DNA from: Nitrosovibrio sp. Nv4
Lineage (GTDB): Bacteria > Pseudomonadota > Gammaproteobacteria > Burkholderiales > Nitrosomonadaceae
Reading direction: 5' to 3'
Length of the DNA: 64,000 nucleotides
Assembly: GCA_945860135.1 (NCBI GenBank)
Contig: CAMAPK010000001.1
Span: 62,001-126,000, forward strand
The notes under the pieces are model-generated. The model ran no database searches and was not told the DNA's origin. It saw only the letters and a program-made list of their open reading frames with translations. A program made the translations under genes and the position numbers. Below, one piece after another: positions 36,480 through 44,896 of the stretch. Position 1 is the stretch's first letter; each line of letters opens with the position of its first letter.

Positions 36480-37415
36480 ATGCACACACTCATTTGCGGT
36501 TCCATTGCTTACGACACCATCATGGTGTTTAACGACCACTTCAAGAATCATATCCTGCCGGAAAAGATTCATATGCTGAATGTCGCTTTCCTGGTTCCGG
36601 ACATGCGTCGGGAATTCGGCGGTTGCGCCGGCAACATTGCCTACAATCTGCAGATGATCGGTGGCGCGCCGCTGATCATGGCCACGGTCGGTGATGACTA
36701 TCAGCCCTACGATTACCGGCTGCAGAAACTGAACCTGACACAAACCCATGTCCGCCCCGTGCGCGACACCTTTACCGCACAGGCATTCATCACCACTGAT
36801 CTGGCAGACAACCAGATCACCGCATTCCATCCCGGCGCAATGAATTTTTCCCATCAGAACCACGTAGCTGATGCCAAAGACGTGAGTCTCGGCATCATCG
36901 CCCCGGACGGGCGCGATGGCATGGTGCAGCATGCGCGCGAGTTTCATGAGGCAGGCATCCCTTTTCTGTTTGACCCGGGCCAGGGACTGCCGATGTACAA
37001 CGGTGAAGAGCTGCTGGATTTCATCGACAAGGCCAATTACGTTGCGGTCAATGATTACGAGGGTCAGTTGTTACAGGAACGTACCGGGTGCACACTGGAA
37101 GCATTGGCAAAACTGGTCAAGGGTCTGGTGGTCACAAAAGGAGCAGAGGGATCGGTGATTTATGCCAATGGGCAGCAGATCGAAATCCCGTGCGTCAAAC
37201 CGGAGACGATGGTCGACCCGACCGGTTGCGGCGATGCTTACCGCGCCGGACTGCTGTACGGCATCGCCAATGATCTGGACTGGCAAACGACCGGACGGCT
37301 GGGTTCGCTCATGGGCGCACTGAAAATTGCACAACGGGGCGGACAGAATCACAGCTTCAGCCGGGATGAAATCAATCAGCGTTATTTCGAGGCTTTCGGC
37401 AGTCGTATTCCATAA
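36480..37415 (+). CDS. PfkB-family sugar/nucleoside kinase
   Basis: The 311-residue ribokinase-fold enzyme has the N-terminal di-glycine motif REFGGCAGNIAYNL and the C-terminal ATP/catalytic motif DPTGCGDAYRAGLLYG, in which the Asp is the base. Similar genes in betaproteobacteria are annotated as adenosine kinase or carbohydrate kinase. The exact substrate is not readable. It lies 78 bp after the cellulose genes, with TATAAT at 36446 as a possible -10, and is followed by a lipoprotein gene 10 bp later. Confidence 0.87.
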   Translation: MHTLICGSIAYDTIMVFNDHFKNHILPEKIHMLNVAFLVPDMRREFGGCAGNIAYNLQMIGGAPLIMATVGDDYQPYDYRLQKLNLTQTHVRPVRDTFTAQAFITTDLADNQITAFHPGAMNFSHQNHVADAKDVSLGIIAPDGRDGMVQHAREFHEAGIPFLFDPGQGLPMYNGEELLDFIDKANYVAVNDYEGQLLQERTGCTLEALAKLVKGLVVTKGAEGSVIYANGQQIEIPCVKPETMVDPTGCGDAYRAGLLYGIANDLDWQTTGRLGSLMGALKIAQRGGQNHSFSRDEINQRYFEAFGSRIP

Positions 37416-37425
37416 GGAGGACACA

Positions 37426-37887
37426 ATGAAACATATTCTGGCGGCAGCATTGATCGGTCTATCCACAGTCATATTGAGCGGCTGCGCAACCGGTCTGGGG
37501 GGCAGCACTTATTCGCGTGATCAGGCGCGGCAGGAACAGAGTGTGCGCACCGGCGTGGTGGAAAGTGTGCGTGAAGTGCAGCTCGAAGGCACCCGCAGCG
37601 GTGTGGGCGCGGTGGCAGGCGGCGTGGCGGGCGGTATCGGTGGCAGCTATATGGGAGACAGCACACTCGGCGCCCTGGGCGCAGTGCTCGGCGCGGTCGG
37701 TGGCGGACTGATAGGGCAAGCGGTCGAAGAAGGGGTAACGCGCAGGAAAGGCGTGGAGATCACTGTCAAACTCGACAACGGCTCGATGGTTGCGATTACC
37801 CAGGAAGTGGAAGCAAACGAAACTTTCAAGCCAGGCGAGCGGGTGCGCATCCTGTCGGGAGGCGGGGCTTCACGGGTGACGCATTAG
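37426..37887 (+). CDS. Glycine-zipper (SlyB/PcP-like) outer-membrane lipoprotein
   Basis: The start is the ATG at 37426 after AAGGAGGACACA, a near-perfect ribosome site. Further in-frame codons upstream overlap the kinase and are ignored. The 153-residue product has a signal peptide with lipobox LSGC. A central glycine-zipper segment (VGAVAGGVAGGIGGSYMG and LGAVGGGLIGQA) follows, with a short beta C-terminus after it. SlyB-type proteins act in outer-membrane stability under low divalent cation levels. The function here is inferred from family only. Confidence 0.88.
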   Translation: MKHILAAALIGLSTVILSGCATGLGGSTYSRDQARQEQSVRTGVVESVREVQLEGTRSGVGAVAGGVAGGIGGSYMGDSTLGALGAVLGAVGGGLIGQAVEEGVTRRKGVEITVKLDNGSMVAITQEVEANETFKPGERVRILSGGGASRVTH

Positions 37888-37928
37888 CGAAAACGAAAGA
37901 CCGCTCGTATTGATGCGATAATGGCGGC

Positions 37929-38729
37929 ATGGACAATACCCCCGGTTCACTGATACGAATCTTTCGTTCCACCCGTTTACTGTTGCACGTCATTTCCGGA
38001 TTGGTGCAATCGGCGATATATCCGCATCTCAGTCAACCGGCGCAGAAACGCATGGCGCAGAACTGGTCGGCAGGTCTGCTCGCGATACTCTGCGTTAAAT
38101 TACGCTACAGCGGCGTCCCGCCACCCGCCGGGGTACAGCGGGTGATGCTGGCAGCCAATCATGTTTCGTGGCTGGATGTGTATGCACTCATCGCCGTGTG
38201 CCCCGCCCGTTTCGTTGCCAAGTCCGAGATCCGCAACTGGCCGCTGCTCGGATGGCTGAGCCAGAATGCAGGCACGCTGTTCATCGAACGCACAAAACGC
38301 AGCGACACTGCCCGCATCAATCAGGACATCAATAATGCGCTGACTATCGGCGATCGAGTTGCGGTATTCCCGGAAGGCACCACCAGCGACGGCAGCGTAT
38401 TGCGGCATTTTCATGCATCGTTATTGCAACCGGCAGTGACCGCCGAGACCTTGTTATGCCCGGTAGCAATCCGCTACCACGATACGGCAGGGCAGATCAG
38501 CAAGGCAGCGGCCTACGTCGATGTTTCGCTGCTGCAATCGCTGCAACAAATATTGCGGCAGCCATGGGTGGAAGTGGAATTGATCTTTGCCGACCCGGTC
38601 AACAGCAGCGGGAAAAACCGGCGAGAACTGGCACGTTTTGTCGAACACGCTATCGCCAGCGCGTTGTCCCTGCCGGTGCCGCACAAGGCACCTGGAAAAC
38701 CTTCCGGTCTTCCAGACGCACAGCCGTGA
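37929..38729 (+). CDS. Lysophospholipid/1-acylglycerol-3-phosphate acyltransferase
   Basis: The 266-residue PlsC-like membrane enzyme has the catalytic HX4D motif NHVSWLD, followed by FVAKSEIRNWPLLGWL, GTLFIER and the acceptor motif FPEGTTSDG. It would acylate a lysophospholipid or related lipid (OlsA-like enzymes share these motifs). Its last 80 bp overlap the convergent apaH gene, an unusually large convergent overlap. Confidence 0.9.
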   Translation: MDNTPGSLIRIFRSTRLLLHVISGLVQSAIYPHLSQPAQKRMAQNWSAGLLAILCVKLRYSGVPPPAGVQRVMLAANHVSWLDVYALIAVCPARFVAKSEIRNWPLLGWLSQNAGTLFIERTKRSDTARINQDINNALTIGDRVAVFPEGTTSDGSVLRHFHASLLQPAVTAETLLCPVAIRYHDTAGQISKAAAYVDVSLLQSLQQILRQPWVEVELIFADPVNSSGKNRRELARFVEHAIASALSLPVPHKAPGKPSGLPDAQP

Positions 38730-39477
38730 GGCTCCCGCCCCACAGACAGCCAGTATCGAGCGCGATCAGGTTATCCCGTATCTGCAGATCCAGTGCCGAC
38801 CAGTGACCGCAAATGACCGTAGCTTCCCGGCTGGCGCGAAGCGGCGTTTCAAACCATGGCAGATACCCGGCCGGGATGTCCTGCACTCGGCCTTTGTAAG
38901 CAAAATTCATTTTTCCGTCAGGGGTGCATACGCGCATACGTGTCATGGCATTGGTGACCACTCGCAAGCGATCATATCCGGCGAGACTGCCGTCCCAGCG
39001 ATCGGGCTGGTTGCCGTACATATGTGAGAAAAATTCATGGAACTCATTGCCGCGCAGCGCGACTTCGACTTCCTGCGCGAGCGATGAGGCCTGTGTCACG
39101 CTCCATGCCGGCAGCAAACCGGCATGTACCATGACGTAATCACCCTCTACATGTAACAGCCGCTGCTGCCGCAACCAGTAGAGCAACTCGTCCCGGTCAG
39201 GTGCGGCCAGTATCTCCTGCAACGTGTCGCTGCGGTGCAGCCTGGCACAGCCTTCCGCCACCATCAACAGATGCAGATCATGATTACCCAGCACCATGAC
39301 GGTTGCATCACCCAGCGCCTTGACGAAACGCAACAGGCTCAGCGAGTCTGGCCCGCGATTGACGATGTCGCCCACCAGCCACAACTTGTCTGTTGCAGCA
39401 TCAAAAGCGAGCAGATCAAGAAGCTGCCTGAATTCCTCATAGCAGCCTTGCAGATCACCGATTGCGTAAGTAGCCAT
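38650..39477 (-). CDS. apaH: Diadenosine tetraphosphatase
   Basis: The 275-residue calcineurin-type phosphatase cleaves Ap4A to ADP. It also removes Np4 caps from RNA in E. coli. The metal-binding motifs are plain: IGDLQGCYEEF, LVGDIVNRGPDS, VLGNHDLHLL, and VHAGLLPAWS. The length matches E. coli ApaH. The ATG at 39477 is used. The 3' end lies within the plsC-like gene of the other strand. Confidence 0.95.
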   Translation of the reverse strand: MATYAIGDLQGCYEEFRQLLDLLAFDAATDKLWLVGDIVNRGPDSLSLLRFVKALGDATVMVLGNHDLHLLMVAEGCARLHRSDTLQEILAAPDRDELLYWLRQQRLLHVEGDYVMVHAGLLPAWSVTQASSLAQEVEVALRGNEFHEFFSHMYGNQPDRWDGSLAGYDRLRVVTNAMTRMRVCTPDGKMNFAYKGRVQDIPAGYLPWFETPLRASREATVICGHWSALDLQIRDNLIALDTGCLWGGSLTAVRLEDRKVFQVPCAAPAGTTRWR

Positions 39478-39515
39478 GTAGAGAGATAGTGCAGCAGAAA
39501 TATCGCCGCATCATA

Positions 39516-39546
39516 CAAAAAATAAGGGGCGGTCTCGGACCGCCCC
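39516..39546 (-). terminator. Intrinsic terminator after the cytochrome gene
   Basis: A perfect 9-bp stem (GGGGCGGTC, TCG loop, GACCGCCCC at 39526-39546) is followed on the minus strand by TTATTTTTTGT. It lies 27 bp downstream of the minus-strand cytochrome stop and 39 bp upstream of the apaH start, so it isolates the two. Confidence 0.9.
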
Positions 39547-39573
39547 CTACACTGACTTAAATTTCACGGCGAA

Positions 39574-40116
39574 TCACTTCGCCTGACTCACCATGTAATC
39601 CACCACCGCTTTGACATCGTCATCAGAGAGGCCGACGTTGCCGCCTTTGGCCGGCATCGCACCCTTGCCCTTGATCGCACTGGCGTAGAGTGCCGCGTTG
39701 CCGTTCTTGATGCGCGGCGCCCATGCTGCTTTGTCACCTTGTTTGGGCGCGCCCGCTGCCCCGCTGATGTGGCACGCGGCGCAACTGGCGTTATAGATCG
39801 TTTGAACCTTGTCTGCGCCACTGGCGGCCGCAACTGGGACAACAGCTGCTGATGCTGTTTGATCGATCCCCGCCCCCGCGTACTCTTCGACCGGTGGCAA
39901 GTCACTGGCAAGCACCAGTTCGCCCACCGGTTTCAAGCGCTTGGCTACGGATTCATCCGTCAAGGCAGGGTCATTTTTGTTCACCGAAATGCCGCCGGTC
40001 GCATACTGCGCCAGCAACACGACGATCGCGATTGGAAACACAATCGCGAGCAGCAGAACTGTAATTAACTGTTTCGGCGTCTTGATGGCCGAGGCATGCT
40101 CTTCAGTGTCGCTCAC
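39574..40116 (-). CDS. Membrane-anchored cytochrome c5-like protein
   Basis: The 180-residue protein has an N-terminal transmembrane helix (residues 18-42, LITVLLLAIVFPIAIVVLLAQYA) and a Lys/Glu/Ala-rich spacer. A C-terminal heme domain contains NASCAACHISG, with methionine ligand region KGAMPAKGGNVGLSDDDVK. This is the cytochrome c5/c555 type. It would carry electrons at the periplasmic face. The start is a GTG at 40116 preceded by GGGGAG five bases upstream. It stands alone, with its own terminator. Confidence 0.92.
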   Translation of the reverse strand: MSDTEEHASAIKTPKQLITVLLLAIVFPIAIVVLLAQYATGGISVNKNDPALTDESVAKRLKPVGELVLASDLPPVEEYAGAGIDQTASAAVVPVAAASGADKVQTIYNASCAACHISGAAGAPKQGDKAAWAPRIKNGNAALYASAIKGKGAMPAKGGNVGLSDDDVKAVVDYMVSQAK

Positions 40117-40267
40117 AATAACTCCCCATGCAAAAGCGTTGAATTGTATATCTTCATGTTCCCTGATGCAAAAATACGACCCGGCCGTTGGACGGATGCC
40201 GCAAAAAAAGCTATCCTAGCGCTCGCTGCAGCATTAGGAGTGTCCTAAATCTGATGCAGCCCCATTT

Positions 40268-40344
40268 GCGCCCATAGCTCAGCTGGATAGAGTACCGCCC
40301 TCCGAAGGCGGGGGTCACACGTTCGAATCGTGTTGGGCGCGCCA
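40268..40344 (+). tRNA. tRNA-Arg (anticodon CCG)
   Basis: The 77-base gene folds as a full cloverleaf. The acceptor GCGCCCA pairs with TGGGCGC, the D arm is AGCTCAGCTGGATAGAGT, the anticodon stem CCGCC/GGCGG has loop CTCCGAA (anticodon CCG), and the T arm is CACG-TTCGAAT-CGTG. The 3' CCA is encoded. It faces tRNA-Val, 110 bp away, on the other strand. Confidence 0.97.
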
Positions 40345-40454
40345 AATTCTACCCGGATATCGCCCCGGTCTTTCATGGATTTCCTTGCCATTACCTGGTT
40401 CTCCCTTGCTCCGGAGACTCTCATCAAGGTGCCCAACCCCTTTAACCAATATTT

Positions 40455-40531
40455 TGGTAGGCGCGATTGGACTCGAACCAACGACCCCCACCATGTCAAG
40501 GTGGTGCTCTAACCAGCTGAGCTACGCGCCT
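40455..40531 (-). tRNA. tRNA-Val (anticodon GAC)
   Basis: The 77-base gene on the minus strand has acceptor AGGCGCG paired with CGCGCCT, discriminator A and encoded CCA. The anticodon stem CCACC/GGTGG has loop TTGACAT, giving anticodon GAC for valine. The T loop TTCGAGT is intact. Confidence 0.97.
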
Positions 40532-40623
40532 GGAAAGGTCGAATTTTAACTGAAACGGCACAGGGCTTCAAATTATAATGCCCGGACGCAACTGAAGCCG
40601 TGCACAACCCCACAACACCTGTC

Positions 40624-41355
40624 ATGGAAAAGATCCGCTTGTCAAAACTCATGTCCGCACAAGGTCTCTGTTCCCGCCGGGAAGCGGACAGCTACATCGA
40701 ACGCGGCTGGGTGTTCGTGGATGGCGAGCGCATCACTGAGCTGGGCACAAAGATTTATCCTGCGCAGAAAATCAAGCTCGACAAGGCCGCACAAGCGCAA
40801 CAGCTTGGCCGGATAACGATACTGCTGAACAAGCCGATCGGCTATGTATCGGGGCAGCCGGAACCCGGTTACCAACCGGCGGTCGCTCTGATCAATCAAG
40901 AATCCCGTTTTCATGGCGATCAATCACCGCAACGTTTCAGCCCGATGCACTTGAAAGGCCTGGCCCCGGCCGGGAGACTGGATATCGATTCACAGGGCTT
41001 GCTGGTATTGACGCAAGATGGCCGCATCGCCAAACAACTGATCGGTGCCGATTCCGCGATCGAGAAGGAATACCTGGTGCGGGTGCAGGGAACGCTGTCG
41101 CAGCAGCAGCTGGATCTGCTGAATCATGGCCTGAGTCTGGATGGCGAAGCGCTGAAACACGCGCAGGTGAGCTGGCAGAATCAGGATCAATTACGTTTCA
41201 TTCTGCGTGAGGGGAAAAAACGCCAGATCCGCCGCATGTGCGAACTGGTCGGGCTGAAAGTCACCGGCTTGAAACGCGTCCGCATCGGCCGCATAAAACT
41301 GGGTGATCTGCCCGTGGGGAAATGGCGTTATCTGCGGGATAACGAAGAATTCTAG
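40624..41355 (+). CDS. RsuA/RluF-family rRNA pseudouridine synthase
   Basis: The 243-residue protein has an N-terminal S4 RNA-binding domain ([20 protein letters not shown], residues 1-60) and a catalytic domain with [20 protein letters not shown], in which the Asp after GRL is the nucleophile. [17 protein letters not shown] is the family's C-terminal motif. It most resembles RluF/RluE enzymes of 23S rRNA. Which uridine it modifies is not certain. The ATG at 40624 is chosen, although a GTG eight codons earlier is open. Confidence 0.88.
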   Translation: MEKIRLSKLMSAQGLCSRREADSYIERGWVFVDGERITELGTKIYPAQKIKLDKAAQAQQLGRITILLNKPIGYVSGQPEPGYQPAVALINQESRFHGDQSPQRFSPMHLKGLAPAGRLDIDSQGLLVLTQDGRIAKQLIGADSAIEKEYLVRVQGTLSQQQLDLLNHGLSLDGEALKHAQVSWQNQDQLRFILREGKKRQIRRMCELVGLKVTGLKRVRIGRIKLGDLPVGKWRYLRDNEEF

Positions 41356-41433
41356 TCAGGCTATGTTGCAAATGGAAACTACAAAAAACCTCTACCTCCT
41401 GACGTAAGGTAAAATTATCAACCGAATAAAACC

Positions 41434-41459
41434 GCATCCGTTGCCGTGGCAACGGATGC
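41434..41459. promoter_or_regulatory. Perfect 12-bp palindrome upstream of rfbB
   Basis: GCATCCGTTGCC is followed by GT and then its exact complement GGCAACGGATGC. It lies 22 bp before the rfbB ATG and 79 bp after the pseudouridine synthase stop. There is no T tract, so it is not a plain terminator. It may be an operator or an mRNA 5' hairpin of the rhamnose operon. Confidence 0.55.
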
Positions 41460-41480
41460 AATACGACTCAGGAATTGCGA

Positions 41481-42599
41481 ATGATTCTAGTAACAGGCGG
41501 CGCCGGGTTCATTGGCGCAAATTTTGTGCTGGATTGGCTGACGCAATCCGACGAAGCGATTGTCAATCTCGATGCGCTCACTTACGCGGGCAATTTGCAA
41601 AATCTCGCTTCACTGGCAACAGATCCGCGACACATCTTTGTCCACGGCGACATCGCTGATTCCACCCTGGTAGCCGGCCTGCTTGCACAGCACCAGCCGC
41701 GCGCAATCATCAATTTCGCCGCCGAAAGCCATGTGGATCGCTCTATTCACGGCCCGGAAGATTTCATCCAGACCAACATCGTCGGCACCTTCCGTTTGCT
41801 GGAAGCTGTGCGCGCCTACTGGAACGGATTGAACGACGAGACAAAACAGGACTTCCGTTTCCTTCATGTCTCGACCGACGAGGTTTATGGCTCACTGGCA
41901 AAGGATGAACCGGCTTTCAGCGAAACCCGCCGCTATGAACCCAACAGTCCTTACTCGGCCAGCAAGGCTGCCAGCGATCACCTGGTGCGCGCCTATCATC
42001 ACACCTATGGCCTGCCGGCACTCACCACCAACTGCTCCAACAACTACGGCCCCTACCACTTCCCGGAAAAACTCATTCCGCTGATGATCGTCAATGCGCT
42101 CGCGGGCAAGCCGTTGCCAGTCTACGGCGACGGCCAGCAGATCCGCGACTGGCTGTATGTCAAAGACCATTGCAGCGCCATCCGTCGCGTGCTCGCAGCT
42201 GGCCGGGTAGGCGAGGTCTACAACATCGGCGGCTGCAACGAAAAACCCAATATCGAAATTGTCCATACCGTTTGTGCGCTACTGGACGAGCTCCGCCCAC
42301 TTCCCACTTCCCACTTACCACTTACCACTCCCCGTTTGCCACTCACCACTCCCCACTCTCCACTGCCCACTTACCGCTCCCTGATCACTTACGTCACCGA
42401 CCGCCCCGGCCATGACCGCCGCTACGCGATCGATGCCAGCAAGATCGAGCACGAATTGGGCTGGAAGCCGGCTGAAACCTTTGCAACCGGCATCCGCAAA
42501 ACCGTGCAGTGGTATCTGGACAACCAGATCTGGGTCAGTAATGTACAGTCGGGCGCTTACCGGACATGGGTCGAGAAGAATTACCAAGGACGCGGCTGA
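41481..42599 (+). CDS. rfbB: dTDP-glucose 4,6-dehydratase with in-frame repeat insertion
   Basis: This 372-residue extended SDR makes dTDP-4-keto-6-deoxyglucose. The motifs are [25 protein letters not shown], the catalytic STDEVYGSL and [12 protein letters not shown], and [15 protein letters not shown]. The ATG at 41481 gives the canonical N-terminus. Near residues 273-300 an extra Pro/Leu/Thr-rich stretch ([20 protein letters not shown]) is encoded by 12 heptad repeats. It sits between LLDELRP and [19 protein letters not shown], where other RmlB proteins have only a short loop. The enzyme may still fold, since the site is a surface loop and the insert preserves the frame. The stop overlaps the rfbD ATG (TGATG). 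Confidence 0.94.
   Translation: MILVTGGAGFIGANFVLDWLTQSDEAIVNLDALTYAGNLQNLASLATDPRHIFVHGDIADSTLVAGLLAQHQPRAIINFAAESHVDRSIHGPEDFIQTNIVGTFRLLEAVRAYWNGLNDETKQDFRFLHVSTDEVYGSLAKDEPAFSETRRYEPNSPYSASKAASDHLVRAYHHTYGLPALTTNCSNNYGPYHFPEKLIPLMIVNALAGKPLPVYGDGQQIRDWLYVKDHCSAIRRVLAAGRVGEVYNIGGCNEKPNIEIVHTVCALLDELRPLPTSHLPLTTPRLPLTTPHSPLPTYRSLITYVTDRPGHDRRYAIDASKIEHELGWKPAETFATGIRKTVQWYLDNQIWVSNVQSGAYRTWVEKNYQGRG
42296..42379 (+). repeat. Heptad repeat array A (12 units) inside rfbB
   Basis: Twelve consecutive 7-bp units run without a gap. The first three are CCCACTT, followed by ACCACTT, ACCACTC, CCCGTTT, GCCACTC, ACCACTC, CCCACTC, TCCACTG, CCCACTT and ACCGCTC. The total, 84 bp, is four times 21, the shortest multiple of 7 that keeps the reading frame. 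Confidence 0.95.
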
Positions 42600-43501
42600 T
42601 GAAAATTCTGTTGTTCGGTAAGGGTGGCCAGGTAGGCTGGGAACTGCAGCGCAGTCTTGCACCTCTGGGCGAACTGATCGCGCTGGATGCTGATAGCCAG
42701 CAACCATGCGGCGACTTCACCCGTCTGGACGACATTGCCCAGAGCGTGCGCACAATTGCGCCGGATGTGATCGTCAATGCCGCTGCCTATACCGCGGTAG
42801 ACAAAGCCGAGAACGAACCGGCGCTGGCCCGCACCATCAATGCGCTGGCTCCGGGCATACTCGCACAGGAAGCGCGCAAGCTGGGCAGCTGGCTGATTCA
42901 TTACTCCACCGACTACGTGTTTGACGGCAGCGGCAGCAAGCCCTGGCTGGAAACCGACCCCACCGCACCCTTGAGTGTATACGGTTCCACCAAGCTGGCG
43001 GGCGAGGAAGCCATCCGCGCTGCAGGCTGCCACCATCTGATCTTCCGCACCAGTTGGGTTTATGCCGCACGCGGTGGCAACTTCGCCAGAACCATGCTGC
43101 GCCTGGCCCAGGAACGCGAGCGCCTGACCGTCATCGACGATCAGATCGGCGCTCCCACCGGTGCCGACCTGCTGGCGGACGTTACCGCCCACGCCATCCG
43201 CACGGCCCGGCAGCGACCAGAACTGTCCGGCCTGTACCATCTGGCTGCCGCAGGTGAAACCTCGTGGCACGGTTATGCCTGTTTTGTGCTGGATCACGCG
43301 CGTCAAGCCGGAATCGAACTCAAGGCCGCCACGGAAAATGTACTTCCGGTGCCAACCAGCGCATTTCCTTTGCCCGCCCGGCGCCCCTTGAACTCGCGCC
43401 TGGACACTGGCAAATTGCAAACCACCTTCGATTTGCACCTGCCGTTGTGGCAAACTGGCGTGGCACGCATGCTGGATGAGATTCTGGGGAGTAGTAAGTA
43501 G
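42599..43501 (+). CDS. rfbD: dTDP-4-dehydrorhamnose reductase
   Basis: The 300-residue SDR makes dTDP-L-rhamnose with NADPH. It has [33 protein letters not shown], the catalytic YGSTKLAGE and FRTSWVYAARGGNF. It begins at the TGATG overlap with rfbB. The final codons (LGSSK, TAG stop) fall inside heptad array B, so the natural 3' end of the gene was probably replaced or extended by the repeat. Confidence 0.95.
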   Translation: MKILLFGKGGQVGWELQRSLAPLGELIALDADSQQPCGDFTRLDDIAQSVRTIAPDVIVNAAAYTAVDKAENEPALARTINALAPGILAQEARKLGSWLIHYSTDYVFDGSGSKPWLETDPTAPLSVYGSTKLAGEEAIRAAGCHHLIFRTSWVYAARGGNFARTMLRLAQERERLTVIDDQIGAPTGADLLADVTAHAIRTARQRPELSGLYHLAAAGETSWHGYACFVLDHARQAGIELKAATENVLPVPTSAFPLPARRPLNSRLDTGKLQTTFDLHLPLWQTGVARMLDEILGSSK

Positions 43502-43537
43502 AAAGCAGAAAGTGGTAAGTGGGGAGTGGACAGTGAT
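43489..43537 (-). repeat. Heptad repeat array B (7 units, minus orientation)
   Basis: On the plus strand the units read GAGTAGT, AAGTAGA, AAGCAGA, AAGTGGT, AAGTGGG, GAGTGGA, CAGTGAT, which is the complement of the type in array A. It covers the last codons and stop of rfbD. Its first 11 bases are an exact inverted copy of the end of array C (43599-43609). Confidence 0.9.
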
Positions 43538-43588
43538 GAGCCGTCGGTCAACGTGCAAAGCACCGTGTACATGATCTACAGTTTCTTA

Positions 43589-43609
43589 TCTACTCACCAC
43601 TTACTACTC
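43589..43609 (+). repeat. Heptad repeat array C (3 units)
   Basis: TCTACTC, ACCACTT and ACTACTC lie just before the ribosome site (AGAAGGGGGG) of the S23 gene. With array B it can form an 11-bp stem (GAGTAGTAAGT / ACTTACTACTC) enclosing about 100 bases. Confidence 0.85.
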
Positions 43610-43625
43610 ACCAGAAGGGGGGTAA

Positions 43626-43979
43626 ATGGGTAAACCACACGAACAATTGGAAGCATGGAAATTTGCAATGCAACTGGTAAAAGCTGTATATCAAATGACG
43701 TCTGATTTCCCGGCAGAGGAACGTTATGGACTCTCGCAGCAAATGAGACGGGCAGCCGTGTCAATTCCTAGCAATATTGCCGAAGGCGCAGGCCGGAACG
43801 GTGCAAAGGAATTCCTGAACTTCATTGGAATAGCACGGGGTTCGCTGGCCGAACTTGAAACCCAATTGCAGTTAGCGGTTATGCTTGGCTTCACCACACC
43901 AGACCACGCCGCTTTCGAGCTCGCCGACCGCACCGGCAAACTCCTCACCGGCCTGCACAAGAAATGGAGCATCCAATGA
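43626..43979 (+). CDS. Four-helix-bundle protein (S23/IVP family)
   Basis: The 117-residue protein belongs to the family first seen in intervening sequences of Leptospira 23S rRNA. Markers are [18 protein letters not shown], the [12 protein letters not shown] motif after RAAVSI, and [15 protein letters not shown]. The structure is a pentameric four-helix bundle in known members and the function is unknown. A strong ribosome site (AGAAGGGGGG) precedes the ATG. It is inserted between rfbD and rfbA, genes normally adjacent, and heptad repeat arrays flank it on both sides. The stop overlaps the rfbA ATG. I infer it entered as a unit with the repeats. Confidence 0.9.
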   Translation: MGKPHEQLEAWKFAMQLVKAVYQMTSDFPAEERYGLSQQMRRAAVSIPSNIAEGAGRNGAKEFLNFIGIARGSLAELETQLQLAVMLGFTTPDHAAFELADRTGKLLTGLHKKWSIQ

Positions 43980-44896
43980 CCCACTCCCCACTACCCACTT
44001 CCCACTCTCCACTCACCAGGAAAGGCATCATTCTCGCCGGCGGTTCCGGCACCCGGCTCTACCCCGTGACCAAGGCAGTCTCCAAGCAATTGCTGCCCAT
44101 CTACGACAAACCAATGATTTACTACCCCCTGAGCACCCTGATGCTGGCGGGCATACGCGACATCCTCATCATCTCCACGCCACAGGATACGCCACGTTTT
44201 GAGCAACTGCTGGGCGACGGCAGCGACTGGGGGCTTAATTTGCAATATGCCATGCAGCCCAGCCCGGACGGACTGGCCCAGGCTTTCATCATCGGCAGGG
44301 ATTTTATCGGCCATCATCCCAGTGCGCTGGTGCTGGGCGATAACATTTTTTATGGCCACGATCTGCATGTGCAGCTCGAACGCGCCATGCTTGAAACTGA
44401 AGGTGCAACAGTATTCGCTTACCATGTGCAGGATCCAGGACGTTACGGCGTGGTCGCGTTTGACGCCCAGAACCGGGCCACATCGCTGGAAGAAAAACCT
44501 TCCCAACCCAAGAGCAACTATGCCGTCACCGGCCTGTATTTCTACGATAATCAGGTCATCGATATCGCCGCCAACCTCCAGCCCTCCATCCGTGGCGAAC
44601 TGGAAATAACCGATGTCAACCGCATCTACCTGCAGCGCGATCAACTCAATGTCGAAATCATGGGGCGTGGTTATGCCTGGCTGGATACGGGCACCCACGA
44701 GAGCCTGATAGAGGCCAGCAATTTCATCGAAACCATTGAGCACCGTCAGGGTCTCAAGGTCGCCTGCCCGGAAGAGATCGCCTATCGCCGGGGTTTCATC
44801 ACTGCCGAACAGCTTGAGAAACTGGCTCAGCCTCTGGCCAAAAACGGCTACGGTCAATATCTGCTGCGCTTGCTGCAAGAAAGGATACAGTCTTGA
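43976..44896 (+). CDS. rfbA: Glucose-1-phosphate thymidylyltransferase
   Basis: The 306-residue enzyme makes dTDP-glucose, the entry to the rhamnose route. It has the nucleotide-binding motif [35 protein letters not shown] and the C-terminal [15 protein letters not shown]. Normal RfbA proteins begin with a Met a residue or two before KGIILAGG. Here 15 extra residues ([15 protein letters not shown]) precede this motif, encoded by heptad array D. The ATG at 43976 overlaps the S23 stop; an ATG at 43964 inside S23 is less likely. No ATG exists closer to KGIILAGG, so the repeat-coded peptide must be translated unless a non-ATG start is used. Confidence 0.95.
   Translation: MTHSPLPTSHSPLTRKGIILAGGSGTRLYPVTKAVSKQLLPIYDKPMIYYPLSTLMLAGIRDILIISTPQDTPRFEQLLGDGSDWGLNLQYAMQPSPDGLAQAFIIGRDFIGHHPSALVLGDNIFYGHDLHVQLERAMLETEGATVFAYHVQDPGRYGVVAFDAQNRATSLEEKPSQPKSNYAVTGLYFYDNQVIDIAANLQPSIRGELEITDVNRIYLQRDQLNVEIMGRGYAWLDTGTHESLIEASNFIETIEHRQGLKVACPEEIAYRRGFITAEQLEKLAQPLAKNGYGQYLLRLLQERIQS
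43980..44014 (+). repeat. Heptad repeat array D (5 units) at the rfbA 5' end
   Basis: CCCACTC, CCCACTA, CCCACTT, CCCACTC and TCCACTC run directly after the S23 stop codon and inside the first codons of rfbA, followed by a degraded unit ACCAGGA. Orientation is the same as arrays A and C. Confidence 0.93.

Noticed and set aside
42296-44014. Heptad arrays as a CRISPR-like locus
   Set aside because: Units are 7 bp with no unique spacers and no cas genes are present.
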